DNA of 64,000 bases from Panorpa germanica (lineage: Eukaryota > Arthropoda > Insecta > Mecoptera > Panorpidae): NCBI GenBank assembly GCA_963678705.1, contig OY783212.1, positions 10,788,001-10,852,000 on the forward strand. Direction: 5' to 3'. The first letter of the stretch is position 1, and each line of letters begins with the position of its first letter. Below are positions 12,581 through 25,439 of this stretch, in pieces. The position numbers were made by a program, and so were the translations under genes. The notes under the pieces were generated by a model. That model did not search any database. It was not told where the DNA came from and saw nothing but the letters and a program-made list of their open reading frames with translations.

Positions 12581-12720
12581 GTTAGTAACTGTATTTAGCG
12601 GACAGGTTCTATAAGCTGTAAGAGCATATGAATCAAATGGAGATAGTGGTCAAGAAATCTCAAATGTGAGATTAGACTTTAAATATCAGCGTTAATTTTT
12701 CTTCTTTAATATTTTTTTTT

Positions 12721-12892
12721 TATATTTATTTATTTATTGACTTTTATTCGTCATAGCCACCATCAAACATTTTTTATACATATTTTACAATTTATAATTC
12801 AATTTTATAATTCACTAATTAATTATGAATTACTTAACAACAATTTAGTATTAACAGGAAAAGTTTTAATGACATCTAATATTTCACTATTA
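12721..12892 (-). mobile_element. Retroposon 3' end with TAAA-type tail, copy 1
   Basis: Reverse complement of 42939-43134. On the minus strand the end reads GATGGTGGCTATGACGAATA, then AAAGTC, then a run of TAAA-type tetranucleotides. Inner shared blocks include AATATTAGATGT.ATTAAAAC, TTTCCTGTTAATACTAAATT and AATTAATTAGTGAATTAT. A short tandem tail at one end and no terminal inverted repeat point to a LINE or SINE 3' fragment (inference). The encoded part is absent. Confidence 0.7.
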
Positions 12893-13104
12893 ACTTAACT
12901 TAACACTCTTAATAATCTCTATTTCTCTAATTATTACGAAATGAGTTCATTGTACAATGAAGCTTTTCAATCATCTTTCTATATATTGCTATACAAAGAA
13001 TATTGTCATAATAGGTAGATCACTTAGGCTAATACCCATACAACAATAAGTAGAGATATAATTCAACATTCCAGAAATATTGCGAACACCCTGTCCATGT
13101 TTTC

Positions 13105-13500
13105 CTAACACATTTTCCATGTAATATCATGAAGCAAAGCGGAAAAAGGAGCAGAAAGCGAAGCCTTACAACGAACATTCTGAATTCTGGATATTAGCAT
13201 TCCGCTGGTGTCATTTTTCAAGCTGGTCGAAGCAATGTCATGACCACCCCTTGCTTGTTCCTTGTCCTGTCCCTTAAAAAATATCCCCGATATTCCTTCA
13301 ATTGGAAAGAGGAATCTGTGCATTGTGTCGCGATTTGCCGCCTCAAGTAAGATGTAAAACTTTGTGATATGTCCACATGTATTATACAAGGGAGAGCAGT
13401 AGAAGTAGGAGGATAGGAGAGAGGGTCGTAGGATGATCTACCCTTATTGATTCTCGTCCCTGTTTCAGTGTAATTTGTATCTCTTTAGAAAATGTAAGTT
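13105..13500. other. GC-richer unique block
   Basis: Composition is clearly less AT-rich than the flanks. The minus strand has a 94-codon frame with no ATG near its start. I recognise no protein family. A possible plus-strand donor, CCTCAA|GTAAGA, lies at about 13347. It could be a conserved non-coding element or decayed exon, and I cannot decide. Confidence 0.2.
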
Positions 13501-14890
13501 ACTATTATACAATGCCTGGTAGACTCATGGACACGCAGGCGTTTGAAAAAAAGTTATTTGCTATGAGTCACAGATTGTGATTGAGATGCGACCTCAGAAT
13601 CGCAGAATTATACGCGTAACGACTTCATTTACTACTTGAATTTACAACATACAAATTAACACTAGATAGAATATAGTCTGAAATTTTGCACTCCCCTGCC
13701 AAAGTTTCAGCGAGCTTGTTTTTCAACTTTACAGTGATTTTACCTTATCTTAAAATTATCCTTTGAAGTTGTAAGATCTTTTCTTGCTTGGATATCAGTA
13801 GATATGTAAACATAGTTATGTATACTTATGGTTTATCTAATATAACCAAACTTGCCAATTACGTAAAGGATTTTACATAATATACCAATGACCTATTTTT
13901 TGAAAAAGAAAAAAAAAAAACCAAAAACTTCTTAATTAATTAATGACTGTTAAAACAGCTACAAAATAATAAAATAAGACGTTTTAGATTATATTATATT
14001 TTATTAGGTTTCAATTAATTTATGTTTTGTGTTTTGAGAGTACAGTCTTATTTGACAGTGACATGTCGTGCATTGTAGTATAGGATATTAAGTGTATATT
14101 TATTTAAACGAATAATCAATTAACTTGACAACAAATAACCCCAATAATATAGCGCTGTTTCAGGTACCGAATCCAACATCAAAACTAAACATATATGCTC
14201 TTGCTCAACGTACCTTCAAAACCAGATTTAGATCCATCCAGTGCTTTTATTTCAGTAATTAGTTTGAACTAAATGTAGTGAACGTATATCACATTATTCT
14301 ATTACTAGGTATATGCAGTTACATAGGCTTGACACATATTTGCTAGATGGACTATATATGAACTACAAAATGAACATATATTCCCCCCTTTCTTCCACTC
14401 ATTTTTATTATAAAAACACAAACGTTTTCTATTAACAAAGATAATTGGAACACATTTATATTTTATGACATTTTAAAAATGGTATTATCCTATTTTTAGG
14501 ATATTTTACAAACGACATATTTTTCTATATATGGTACATCAGGGATACATTTTTATTATATTTTACTAACCTATGATATGGAACATGCTAGAGTTTAATA
14601 TCCTATTGTAGTAAGGACATACATGATCCTTTTATACGTGCTTGGTATATCCTGCATATAATATTCTTTTTATTTTTAATATATGAAAGGTAATTGTATA
14701 TTCCTTTTTTTGTCATATTACATAAATTGTCCACCCGTACATAATCTATTTTGTTAGAAAACAAAATTCCCTCGTCTGTGATATTATACGTACATAATAG
14801 GATGATATTGTCTTGCTTGATATGTAATTATAAAACGTTATTATTATATTAGAAGTAGCTTCTTTGGATAGCTATTACTCTTAAATTATG
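13501..14890. other. Gene-less AT-rich stretch
   Basis: Nothing recognised. Confidence 0.5.
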
Positions 14891-14892
14891 TT

Positions 14893-14950
14893 TTTTCTTC
14901 CTTTATTTCAGTCATAGCCACTATACACATAAATTATATGAAAAAAGTTT
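14893..14950 (-). repeat. Possible divergent third copy of the retroposon tail
   Basis: TTTATTTCAGTCATAGCCAC, then TATACACATAAATTATA, matches the terminal motif TTTATTCGTCATAGCCACCA of 12721-12892. The similarity is limited to about 50 bp. Confidence 0.35.
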
Positions 14951-15044
14951 ATTACAGGTATATTTCATATTAGTATCATGAAATTAGCAAAGCATTACTG
15001 CAAATTGTATATAAAATAAAAATATATTATACTATAAATAAAAG

Positions 15045-15090
15045 ACTGTACTAACGGTTCGAGTCCCGGATAAGCAATATATTTTTTTAA
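15045..15090 (+). mobile_element. tRNA-derived SINE fragment
   Basis: GGTTCGAGTCCCGG is a textbook tRNA B-box/T-arm sequence, followed by ATAAGCAATATATTTTTT, which resembles the post-tRNA ATATATTTTCT of the copy at 39640-39775. The tRNA 5' half (A box) is not recognisable, so this is not a functional tRNA gene. Confidence 0.4.
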
Positions 15091-15131
15091 GTTGGAAAAT
15101 GTTTTGTTTAATTTTACAAAAGAAAGAATGT

Positions 15132-15253
15132 TCTTTATATTTGTTAGCGAGAGACAAGTATAGCTACGCGAAAGTAAAGTAGGTTACAAAGTTTGCTTAT
15201 TTCCGTATTCATTGGACCATATGAAGGTGGCAAAATATATTTTCTAAGCCAAT
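15132..15253 (+). repeat. TTGTTAGCAAGAGAC dispersed repeat, copy 2
   Basis: Second copy of the 9581-9715 repeat, with a few-base insertion (TAGC) and a small deletion before TTCATTGGACCA. The neighbouring MITE begins five bases after it, so the two insertions abut. Confidence 0.7.
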
Positions 15254-15257
15254 GTAT

Positions 15258-15450
15258 AGGGTCTTTCAACAAGAGCGATCATTTTAAATCAACAGAAAAA
15301 TGCAACACTTCCGTGAAAAGTGGTGATATTTTTATTTTAATCTAAAGTAGAAACTCTGAGGTTAGTAATAGAACACAATGTCACCGAAATATTGCGTTTA
15401 CATAAAGAAGTTAGTCAGCAACCCTAATGAAATTAGTTATCCTAAAACTT
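15258..15450 (+). mobile_element. TTCAACAAGAG foldback MITE, copy 1
   Basis: The left terminus AGGGTCTTTCAACAAGAG matches both ends of the complete copy at 59341-59540. Internal blocks GAAAAGTGGTGATATTTTTA and GTTAGTAATAGAACACAATG are shared with the inverse of that copy. The right terminus is not recognisable and the end is approximate. Confidence 0.65.
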
Positions 15451-15712
15451 TAAGCAAAGGACGCATTTGATCCGTAATTCTTTAAAACTGCGAAGATATT
15501 TATATAATCATGTTTCACCTTCAGTTTCAATAAAAATGTGTATATACCTCTTTCATAATAATTCTACGACTAAAAAAATGTACTGGACTTTTTTAAGGGT
15601 TGTGAGCGTATATTTCACTCTGCAGATGATGTTTTGATAATGTGTTCTTTTAGAATCAATCTCTGAGTCAGTTGAAACTTATATCTTATGTTATTAATAA
15701 AACTATAGTAAA

Positions 15713-15897
15713 GCTGGGTGCACACTGCAGATTTTAGACAGTATGCGTATTCAAAACGGGCTCTGGGTAAACGGGTACACAACATTATTAGTGTTATCTC
15801 TGTTTGGTCAACTTTTTAAGATTGTGTTCTCAATCTTTGCACAACAATGACAAATCTGCTTAAGGGAAATCCTATCTTTAGTATGCGTAGTACCCAG
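15713..15897. mobile_element. Possible Harbinger-type short element
   Basis: Begins GCTGGGTGCACACTGCAGAT and, about 150 bp on, has the partial inverse AAATCTGC..GGG. TGCACACTGCA and TAGACAGTA also occur, in this order, beside the transposase fragment at about 48493-48526. Termini are imperfect and no target duplication is clear. Confidence 0.25.
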
Positions 15898-15924
15898 ATA
15901 AAAATGTAACGATTTAATAACCTT

Positions 15925-16040
15925 CTAGCAAGGATGAAACTGCACTGCAAGACAATTCGAAAGAGAAAGTGAGATTTAGAATTAGCTTTTAGTAAGCCTG
16001 CAAGCGTGAAACTTACACTGCAAGATAATTTTCTACCTTG
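15925..16040. mobile_element. CAGGTAGAAAAT foldback MITE, copy
   Basis: Ends ATAATTTTCTACCTTG. Contains the family blocks ACTGCAAGACAATT, ATTAGCTTTTAGTAAGCCT and GTGAAACTTACACTGCAAG. The order suggests one complete unit plus a duplicated half. Confidence 0.55.
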
Positions 16041-16960
16041 ATTATCAATTTGCAAGTGTATGTCACATATGGTGTCACAAAAAAGAAAAAAAAACATGAA
16101 TTAGTACCTGAAGAGCACGACTGTAATTAATATCATAATGAGTTATTGCTAAGAGGTGCTATGCTATCTTATACGACACTAATCTAATTCATTACATTAA
16201 ACAGCGTGACATTTTGAGCATATTTTTAAATAACTTATTTCCCCCTGCTGTTTAATAAATTAATGTAAACTTAATATACGAGTATGTATGATACAGTCTC
16301 ATAAAAACAACAAGAAGAAAAACACGCGAAATATAATGAAAATTAAATTTAAAGGTTACAGATGGATAATACTCGTACAAATGACATTTGCCTGGAGCTA
16401 GACTGACATTTACTTGATTTAGAACATAATACATACAAAGGGAGAGTTTAAATCTGAATACGAGTATACCTAACCATTAATAATGATGAAGAGAGATCTG
16501 CAAATAGAAAATCAGATTATTTTACCTCCATGATTACAAACTGATTTATTATTTAAAGAAGTATAAAATAAATGTGTCACATGTTAAGTGGATTTGACGT
16601 AAATGCAGAGGTGGTGTATATACTATATCAACAAAATGTAAGTGTAAAATTGATAACTGATTTCTTGGTCTTGTAACAGACTACCATTTAATCGACATTT
16701 ATCACACGCATAAGTGCAAACGAGGCATTGGATTATGAGTTGTAAACTAAATAGAATGGAGTTTGACACCTATTTACTCTAGATATAATGTTATATGAGG
16801 ATTTGCAATTATGTTCACATCTATATGGCCTAATTGTTATCTAATAAACATATAAGTAAGAGAATTTTTGAATATACAATATGTATAAAATAACACCAAA
16901 GTAACACTATAACGGTAAGCGTCCACAGTTCCACCCTGCGCCCCTGCTACTATGTTGGCA
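16041..16960. other. Gene-less AT-rich stretch
   Basis: Nothing recognised, apart from three TACGAGTA sites within 200 bp (16277, 16370, 16459). Confidence 0.5.
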
Positions 16961-16964
16961 ATAT

Positions 16965-17070
16965 TTGTGGAGTCGTATATGTAGGCTACACCTCTGTCTA
17001 ATAGAACTGAAATGTCTGGGAATCGAACCAGAAGACATACTAGTCTAGCATGGTTGTTCTCGCCCACTGT
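16965..17070 (-). mobile_element. tRNA-derived SINE
   Basis: On the minus strand an A-box-like AGTGGGCGAGAACA is followed about 35 bp later by the perfect B box GGTTCGATTCCCAG. After the tRNA-like part comes TGCCAACATAGTA, also found downstream of the head in the SINE at 46130-46375. The acceptor stem does not pair, so this is a SINE rather than a tRNA gene. Confidence 0.55.
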
Positions 17071-18190
17071 TAAACATTAAACATACTAAATTTACAGAAT
17101 AAAATGTAAAAGAGAAGAGAAGTCGAAAGGTATCCTTATTAAGACCATTTTGAATTAAATATTGATACTCTTCTTGTATATTAAATGCATCTAATGTAAC
17201 ATAACTATTTTATGTTCAGCGGGAATATTCTATACAGAGGAATTAAAACTATAATTTATTCATAATACTAAAGCAAGAATAAATGCATCAACAAAACTAT
17301 TGCAACTATAATATATAAATAAACCAACCAAAATAGACCAACCAAATACGAGTAACTAACAAAACTAATGAACTATATTTCCAAAATCAGTAAACCAAAA
17401 ATAGACCGACCTATATCAGTCGCAGTCACAATAGCAACATGTACTAATTGTGTTAACCGGAGCATGGACGGGTATTGAATAAATAATAATAGTTTAACAT
17501 TTTACTAAGCGATATATTGCATTACGGTTTGTACGAAATGTCAAGAGATTTGCCTGCCATAACAATACTGGTTGGTAACTCGTAATAGTATAGATGACCT
17601 ATGGAAATACGAGAGTGTAGTATATAGATAGATCTAGCTAAATATATAAGCTGAAATTCATACATTTTTAACCATCAATTTGTATATATACGAGTATTAT
17701 GAACGGTCGTTGCAATCATATAGCAAATAACAAGGAAATTCTCTAGAGACTTGGAGCAGTACAACAGAGTCATTTATTTACCACACAGGGATTTCTGAGT
17801 TAAAATAGTGGTAGTTAAGCGATATAGCAAATATACTATAACTTGTACATACACGTTTGGAGTTACAAATGATTCTGAGGTTTAGTCAATATATTCTGAT
17901 AATTGTAATGCTCCCTCCGTCCTGAAGTTGTTGTCACAATTTAGTTCGTAAATGTTGTTCTTAAAGTATTTGTCAAATTTGCAAAAAAAAAAATTATTTT
18001 TGTTACACTAATTTGTTCTTATTACGAATAACACAAGAAAATGTCGGAGGTATAGGAAATGTAGGAAAAGACTATGATACACTTCTGTAAATAACAAAAT
18101 GTAACGTTATGTAAAAACTATTTTATTAAACAATACATGAGGAGTTTACATTTTGTGTTTAACTGGAATAATTTATAACCGTTATTTAAA
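17071..18190. other. Gene-less AT-rich stretch
   Basis: Nothing recognised. Confidence 0.5.
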
Positions 18191-18194
18191 TTAT

Positions 18195-18330
18195 TTTACG
18201 TCGGCCTATTTCCGATGCTGAGTCTAACCATACTTTTATATTATGTTTTTATGGTTTTTTAGATAGTGATTAGCGTCATACAACCACTACAAACATTAAA
18301 TACAAATTAGCACACATATTTACTAGTACT
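18195..18330 (-). mobile_element. SINE 3' body, truncated
   Basis: On the plus strand CGTCGGCCTATTTCCGATGC, followed by TGAGT, matches CGTCGGTCTATTTCCTATAC and TGAGT at about 46138-46162, which is the 3' part of the minus-strand SINE there. No tRNA head is visible here. Confidence 0.5.
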
Positions 18331-18644
18331 ATTCGCTTTGCTTTGGTTCGCGCATACGAACATCATATTTATACAAATACCAGGAATTTAACCAATTAGT
18401 ACAGTTTATTAACTTCAAAATCACTGTAATTGACGGACTCAATAATTACTCTAATTAAGGTGCCAGTTAATTCTAAAATACATCAGCTCTACCTATAATC
18501 GCTGTGGAATGTAAAGCCCCTGTATTGGCATCGGATGTAATTACACCACTCGTTAATAATTGGAGATTATGATCCTAATGCTTATGCCAGATTATTTGAA
18601 AAATTAGTAATAACGGTAATTCTAAATAACTGACGACAGAAAAC

Positions 18645-18720
18645 ATATATGCTTGACTGCGGATCAAATCGGTCCTCGAACTAGCGCTATATTTTGTTAT
18701 CAGAATTAATCATCATGAGG
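18645..18720 (+). mobile_element. Decayed tRNA-derived SINE
   Basis: ATGCTTGACTGCGGATC followed by CGGTCCTCGAACTAGC and then CTATATTTTGTTATCA parallels the arrangement at 39655-39730 (GATGCTGACTGCTGT, GAGTTCGATCTCCGG, ATATATTTTCT and TTGTTATCA). The B box has decayed. Confidence 0.4.
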
Positions 18721-18729
18721 CAGCGTTAT

Positions 18730-21700
18730 GATTCATATGACGTCATGATACTATAAATACTGACAACATAATATAAAGTCGTTGGTGATGGAAACAGGTC
18801 CATACAATAGGCACACAATAAAATAATAAAAACAAGTATTTTTTACATAATGAAGCTATGAAAGAGAATCATGTTTTTCATTTCATGAATACATGTAAAC
18901 ACATAATAAGTTCACATAGAATTTATGAAGTAATCTGGCAACACCACAATCACTATCACTATAATCTCGTACACATTAATGACAAAACAGATTTAGCATA
19001 TTTCTGTAGCATTCCTGTATTCATGTAATACAGGTAACCATACAAATATTGGATACATTCGGCTTATACATTTCGTTATAATTGTCACTAAATCTGTTGT
19101 GGTTTCATAAATGACAACATTGCCAACCCCACCCTCCTCCACCCTCATCCACGAAACGAAGAGCCGTATTCTATATTCATAATCTAATTACATGTGAGTT
19201 GCGACCATTTGGGAGATGCAAAATCGGGAGTAAATCCTAAATCCTAAAGCTCTGGTACAAAACCAGCTTTGAGATTACTGTCATGATGTGTTTTATACAC
19301 GAGTATCTGTGGTAAAGTCTATTTAGTTGTGATAAAAAACATGTGTGTCATATTCTCGTATGATATGTATATGTATTAATACGAAATAAATTAAATACTA
19401 AATACTGTAGAAGTAATTGTATATGATGGATATTACATGAGTGCTATTTCAATATAAACCGAAATATTGTAATACAGATTTATTTATTTATATAATAAAA
19501 ACAGAGTGCATTATTTTCAACAGAAATATATTTTCTCCATTGGATCCGGAGCTTTTTGATCTCTCCATGGAAAAAAGAAGATGGTTACTCCACTAGTCAA
19601 TTGCGCACATATTTGGAAGTACATTGGAGAACATAATCATACTCAGAAGCTATAAACAGAACGATTATATCTAATAATAGATAAGAAGAAAATTATATTT
19701 TGCATTAAAATTTACAAAAATAAGAAAACATATTAAAATGGTCTTAACTGCTCTTAGCTTTTGAGTGACTTATATAGAAAAATGCGTAATTGTTTTCTGC
19801 ATATGTATGTAGTTTTATAATTTAGTTTTAGAACAATGCATACTCGATACTGTCTAACTTAACGCAGTTCAGTATTTTATCGATCGAGTTTATAACCTAC
19901 AATCTGTCAAAGTAAAATATATATAATAATTTGATTTTGGGAAAGGCAATAATTAATATTAAATAACTTATATTACTGACACACCTCTACAAACAATTTG
20001 GATCCAAAACGAATAGAATTCGAATAGGATATTCTAGAACTCAACATTTAGGCGATATAAGGTGGCTTATGAACAACAAAAAAAAAGATAGGACATTTTG
20101 AGATAAAAAACGGATGCTACAGTTTCAGAAGCAAATATGCATAACCGTATTTTATAAACTTAAACTTTAAAATACAAAATTTCTTTTCCTGAACGTACCC
20201 AAATATATTTTTCTACCTGTGACTTAGAACGTGCTTCGAAAAATCTTACTCAAATTGTAATCAGGCTATTTGCTATTACTACGATACGAACAAATGTGTG
20301 TAGGGACGACACATACATTAATTAAAACTTGAAACTGCAAGAAACGCTGTCCGTAAAACAGTGGAGAGGAATGGCACTTTATTGTATTGAAACTGTAGCA
20401 CCTATCCAGCAATTCTTAAGCTTATGCCTTTGAGTGTACACGTTTAATATACACCTCACTACAAACTGTCACGTTTAACTGTAGATTTATGTATAGTAGT
20501 TAGTTACATACTAGCTAGCTATATCCTAGCACTACATCTGAGGTTACATTAATGCCTATAGAGGTATACTTGCATTTCCTGTAATCAACCACTACCCTCT
20601 AGTACTTCCCCTATTTATTCAATTCTGTAGTGTCCAATAGTTACGTATGTCTGCGTTTAAATCAGCTTACACATTTGTAAAGTCACAGGGTGCATGTTAA
20701 TATGAAGGTGTACTACATTCGTATACCGGTTAAATTAATATTATTTAGAAGTCTGTACATATGATATACAGCCGTATCTTCATGATATATATTTATATCT
20801 GTATATGTGTATTTCTATATGTGTATATTAGTAGGGCGGGGCCTCAATAGTACGGTCGACTACAAGCAAGATGCAACGTCAATGTAAACCCTCTAATCAC
20901 ACTACACCGTATTAATTCCGAGTACCGCGAGCCTTAGAACTGAAACTGTGTGAAACTAGTATTGCGGTACCGCCTATTTTTTCTGTGATGTCTTTCTCAC
21001 ATGATATACTGATCTTTTACTAGTCCTTAAACAAAAAGCATCCATTTTTCAAAGTAAAAAACATTAAAATATTAAACAAGGATGTTCAGTATTGCGCTGG
21101 TGGAAGCAAACATATGTTACGCATTTTTAAATAGTTTTTAATTTAAATATTTCTCATTGAAAGTGTCCGTAAATTGAACACCGTTTTTATTGAATTGAAC
21201 ATTGAATATTGAACATTGTTTACATAATATTCAATTATTCAAATATTTTATTGTTATATTGAACCTTCTCTGTCTAAGAGAAAAGAATTTCTTGTTATAT
21301 TGTTATCCTCTTCCATTGTACATTGTTTTAAAGTTAAATTTTTTGTAAGTTTTAAGCTGACATTCGTTATTTTCTTCATAAATAAATCCCCACCCCCAGT
21401 CAGGGATTTATAAAATAAAAATATATAATTAAATTAAATAAAAAATCAAATAATAAATTCGCGTTCGATTAATTTCTTACGCGACGTCCTTTATAGAAAA
21501 CCACAAGTTTTTTATAAAACTTAAAAGTGAAGGAGGAGAAAAGTAAAAAGAAAAGGGTATGCAACAATGACAGCAGTATCTGTATGTTTATTCATATAAA
21601 TATGTTACTGCCATTTGTACGATACTTGCTTTAGAAAGCTAGTAGACCTCATATAGCCGAAGGAAGCCGAGCTCAGTTGCTGCGTTCCTTTTCTTCTATA

Positions 21701-22340
21701 TTTAAACAATTAATTCCTGCGATGAATGTTGACAAAAATAGACGCTTATCCGTGACCCTCTTGTTCTTTGTTAAATCGTACAGTCTCAAAAAGAAATAAT
21801 CATCCGCATTTATTATTTACGTAACATTTTGAACTTAATATCGGGATTTACTTTTTATTAGTTGTTTAAATTTACAGTTAAACGTGAAAATATGAAATGA
21901 TGATATAAAACACAGTGCAGTGACGTAAGAATCAACAATAATATGTATATGTGTATTATATATACATAATATAATATACATCAAATAAAACGAAATATTG
22001 TTAGATGAATAATAGAAAGAAAAATAGAATATTAAAGTACGAGTATATTTACTTTATTTTTAGTCGCTGACGTGTCCCAACAACATGTAATTTTCTCTAA
22101 TGCAACTCAGCTACCATGTATTATATCATTATACATAATATTTAAAGCTTTGAAATGTTTATTAAATATTTAATAGAAACTGGTAGCCGGACATAGAAAA
22201 TTGTACACATAAATCAAACGAAGCATTATTATCACAGACTACCATTACAGTCTGGCCGCTTACGTCAGGTGCCCATCAAACATTCAGAGGTGCTCTGGGG
22301 ATATAATACTTCACTGCATTGTACTCTATATACATCCAGA
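18730..22340. other. Gene-less AT-rich stretch with C-rich patches
   Basis: A C-rich patch lies at about 19118-19145, and a GC-richer segment at 20835-20945 carries CGGGGCCTCAATA, also found at 27222. No coding sequence or transposon boundary recognised. Confidence 0.45.
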
Positions 22341-22344
22341 TCCA

Positions 22345-22405
22345 ATGTATATCTCCACCCCACCTACACTCTAACCCCCCTCCTCGTGAACTCACCCCCA
22401 CTACC
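22345..22405. repeat. C-rich asymmetric patch
   Basis: A strongly C-biased 60-bp run with several CCCC blocks. Similar patches at about 19120, 23450, 27757, 33000, 42390 and 59850 make this a recurrent composition feature. It does not code for anything recognisable. Confidence 0.5.
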
Positions 22406-22409
22406 GTAA

Positions 22410-23880
22410 TTCATTTATTCAACTAAATATCTATGAATAACGTACCCACTAGTCCATTAATCATTAAATTTGCTGTTATTTCGATAGATTGTTTTTGTAT
22501 TACAAACTTCAGACCTCTTGTTTCTTATATCAGAATAGAGAAAGAACAAGAAAATGGACATGAACGTGAACGTGAAACAGAGAACTATGTCTTAAATATT
22601 TTATTACATTTTTGACGATGTTTAAGTATTGTTTCTAGAAGTATTGATTAATGGAAGTTCTGGGAAAAGTTTTGAAACAAACTATATTTAAGATATTTAT
22701 AACATTCGTGTTTGGCAGTTTTAAAAGTGATGCATTTAAACTCTTATAGAACATCATTAATAAATGTTATTATTAAGTGGAATAAAACTAATTAGAAACT
22801 CAACCAATTACAGAAATCTATTTGAACATGTTCTGAATTATTAAAGTTGATTTGATTTATCAAGGATGTTTGTTTGCTAAACCAGGTTTCAATTATTTAA
22901 TGGGTTTTTTGCAAGGATGTACTTGTGTACAGAAAAATTAAATGAAATATATGTTAAAATCGAGACATTACATTATTGGTTAAAAGCATGTTTGCAAAGT
23001 TTCGGGTCCAAACCAGAAAATAACTTCTTTTGATTTTAGGTAATTATCAAATTCATATTAATCAATGTTCCACTGATTTTTTATTTCTAGTTTTATCAAA
23101 GACCGAATACAGTTACCTAACGAAAAATATACCTTAGGTATTTTGTATAGTTAAGTTACAGTTAAACCCTACTCTAAAGATACAACTATACTCTATTTGG
23201 ACCAGATCAATTACAACATGCTAATAAATGAAAAGCTAAATTAGTTGTAAAACAAAAATAATTTTAGTCACATTTTGAATCTGTTTATCAGACTTATAAC
23301 GTATTTATAATAATTAAATTAATAACGTAGAGGTATTATCAATCCATAATCCTAATTAATTGACATATCTGTCAGATGGTAATTAATAACAACTGTCAAA
23401 TCTAGTAATACTATACGTCACATACAATAGACTACAACCTTCCCTCATCCCTATTCAATTAACACACCCCCTGGCCCACCCATCAACGTAACGAAGCAGA
23501 GTATAACTTAATATACGTCAAACGTAGACTTTACAATACTTGTATACTAGAACAATACAGTTGAAATCCTAATATCAATATCCAAGAAACAAACCATCCT
23601 GTATACATTGAATAAAATATTTTTCCCACCTACTATTTTATTTTTATTTTTTAGTTGCAAGAATAGTATAGTATATCGCTATACCTTTTAAAATTTAAAA
23701 CATGAAACATGAGAGTACATTGTTGTTTTAATTGAAAGACAGATTGTAATTCATAATCTGTTAAAAGTAAAATTACATTCAGCTTGTGAATATTGCATAT
23801 ATTGATAGCACCATAGAGTAATATATAAGACTAGAGTGCGCAAGAGGCTGAATATTGTACTATAGGCAAAAAGAGAGATA
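22410..23880. other. Gene-less AT-rich stretch
   Basis: A good acceptor-like run, AACTTCTTTTGATTTTAG, lies at about 23021-23039 but is followed by the weak GTAATT. A second C-rich patch lies at about 23435-23480. Nothing else recognised. Confidence 0.45.
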
Positions 23881-24055
23881 GCCTCGAAATTTCTCTGTGT
23901 CTCTTTCGAGCCGAGTACTGTGATTGACTGTCGCGCTAACGCGGCAAATAAAGCTATACTAGAGTCACGTTGCGTCAGAGTGGGGTTCAAATGCTTTGTA
24001 CAAATATATAAATATATACTAATCTTTATTTTTATTTTAACTATAGCGTCTGCTT

Positions 24056-24121
24056 GCTTGTTTACCCCCTACCTTACCGGCAATCAACCAAGCCGGCAGG
24101 CTTGTTTACTCCCTACCATAC
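24056..24121 (+). repeat. Direct repeat with two forkhead-type motifs
   Basis: GCTTGTTTACCCCCTACC (24056) recurs as GCTTGTTTACTCCCTACC (24100) with a 44-bp period inside a GC-richer segment (about 23880-24250). Each copy holds TGTTTAC, the core recognised by forkhead-domain factors. Whether the sites are used is unknown. Confidence 0.55.
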
Positions 24122-24249
24122 GTACGCTACGAAGAAACACATAGGAACCTCAGTAGGGTATCTCTCTCTTTGCATATATCGCTTCATCTTACACGCGGCC
24201 GTACACTTCGCGTCCTCTAGTCTTATATCTCTATGGATAGCACAGTAGT

Positions 24250-25220
24250 CTTTTTCTTAACTGCGATAATATTCTACGAACTATCTCAAGGAAAATAAAT
24301 GTTCGGATGTGAAAAAGAAAGCACCGTATGTTACTCTCGTACTACGCATGCGCATTAAGTCCTCGTATTAACTCAGGGTCAACCAATTTCTAACGTGACT
24401 GACGTAAATACACTGTTAATATAAGATGATCCGAATTATTTTAGCGGTGTATTAGTAGCTGAGTAGGGCAGTATTTTAGGGTTGGTCTATTCTACTTAGT
24501 GATAAAGCGGGAGGGGATGTTTGGTTATTATTAAGGGTTGGGAGGAGGTATTGTTCATTACATCAAAGGCTATCATACACTGACCATATGCTTTCGTTGT
24601 GGCGTGTTTAATGTACGTCGTGTATATGGACATCTAAGGTGCCTTCCTTCTTGTTCTTAGCTTATTCGTTAATAATTGACAACCCCGTTCGGTGTCCGGT
24701 GTTCCGGGTGCTTCTAAAAGACGTACAGTCAACTTGAATTATGTAATAACCATTCCCATCGCTATCACGAAACCATATTTCCTTATATTTATATAAATTT
24801 ATGTGAAGGTTTATAAATATTACAAAAGAAGAGTATTTTTCCCTTAGTTATATTATATGATTTAGTTGTTTGATTAATATTATTGTACGAGTATTATTAA
24901 ATCAATAAATGTACCTTTTGGGGTTCTCTGCTGACTGTTATTAAATGCTACGGTTTTCTTAAATAAACGGAAGTAAATAGAAATAAAAATTCAAGGAAAG
25001 GTAAATAACGTTACGCTTAAATATTGAACAGAAATATAATTTCAGCGGGATATTTAATAAAGAAAATAACTACCTACTAAACACAAAACAACAATATGGG
25101 TATATATTTGTAAAGAAATTATATTTCTTTGGTTGGTAATACTGACCAGAGATATTAGAACTGCATTCTGGTCAGGTGAGCTAACAGTATATGTTAGTCA
25201 TAGCTACTTCCATTGTAATG
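24250..25220. other. Gene-less stretch
   Basis: A G-rich patch lies at about 24508-24552 (CGGGAGGGGATG, GGGTTGGGAGGAGG). Nothing else recognised. Confidence 0.45.
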
Positions 25221-25432
25221 TGTGCCAACGGCCAACACAGTTGATATTTGTAGCTGACAGAACTCACTGTGCATAATATAAAGTTATTATAAAATTAGAT
25301 AAAAAGGAATTGACAATATAAATAATAAACTTGAAATGTCGTTTCTTTGATTTCAGTTAAACCGTTAAACAGTGTAATTATTATAATGTGTATGTAAATT
25401 AATAAAATAAAAGTCTTTGATTTCTAAAATGT
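25221..25432 (+). repeat. 210-bp dispersed repeat, copy 1
   Basis: Aligns with 60411-60632 over its full length in the same orientation. Shared blocks are CAGTTGATATTTG, AAAAGGAATTGA, AATAATAAACTT.AAATGTCG, TTTCTTTGATTTCAG and GTATGTAAATTA..AAAATAAA. No terminal inverted repeat or simple tail is evident. The conserved TTTCTTTNATTTCAG would make a good splice acceptor in both copies. I do not recognise the family. Confidence 0.75.
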
Positions 25433-25439
25433 CAAACGG

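Noticed and set aside
16985..17065. A functional tRNA gene
   Set aside because: The A and B boxes are present but the acceptor and anticodon stems do not pair, and related pieces occur elsewhere. A SINE fits better.
18503..18517. TGGAATGTAAAG, matching the first part of miR-1
   Set aside because: The following bases (CCCCTG) diverge from the mature miRNA and no hairpin is evident.
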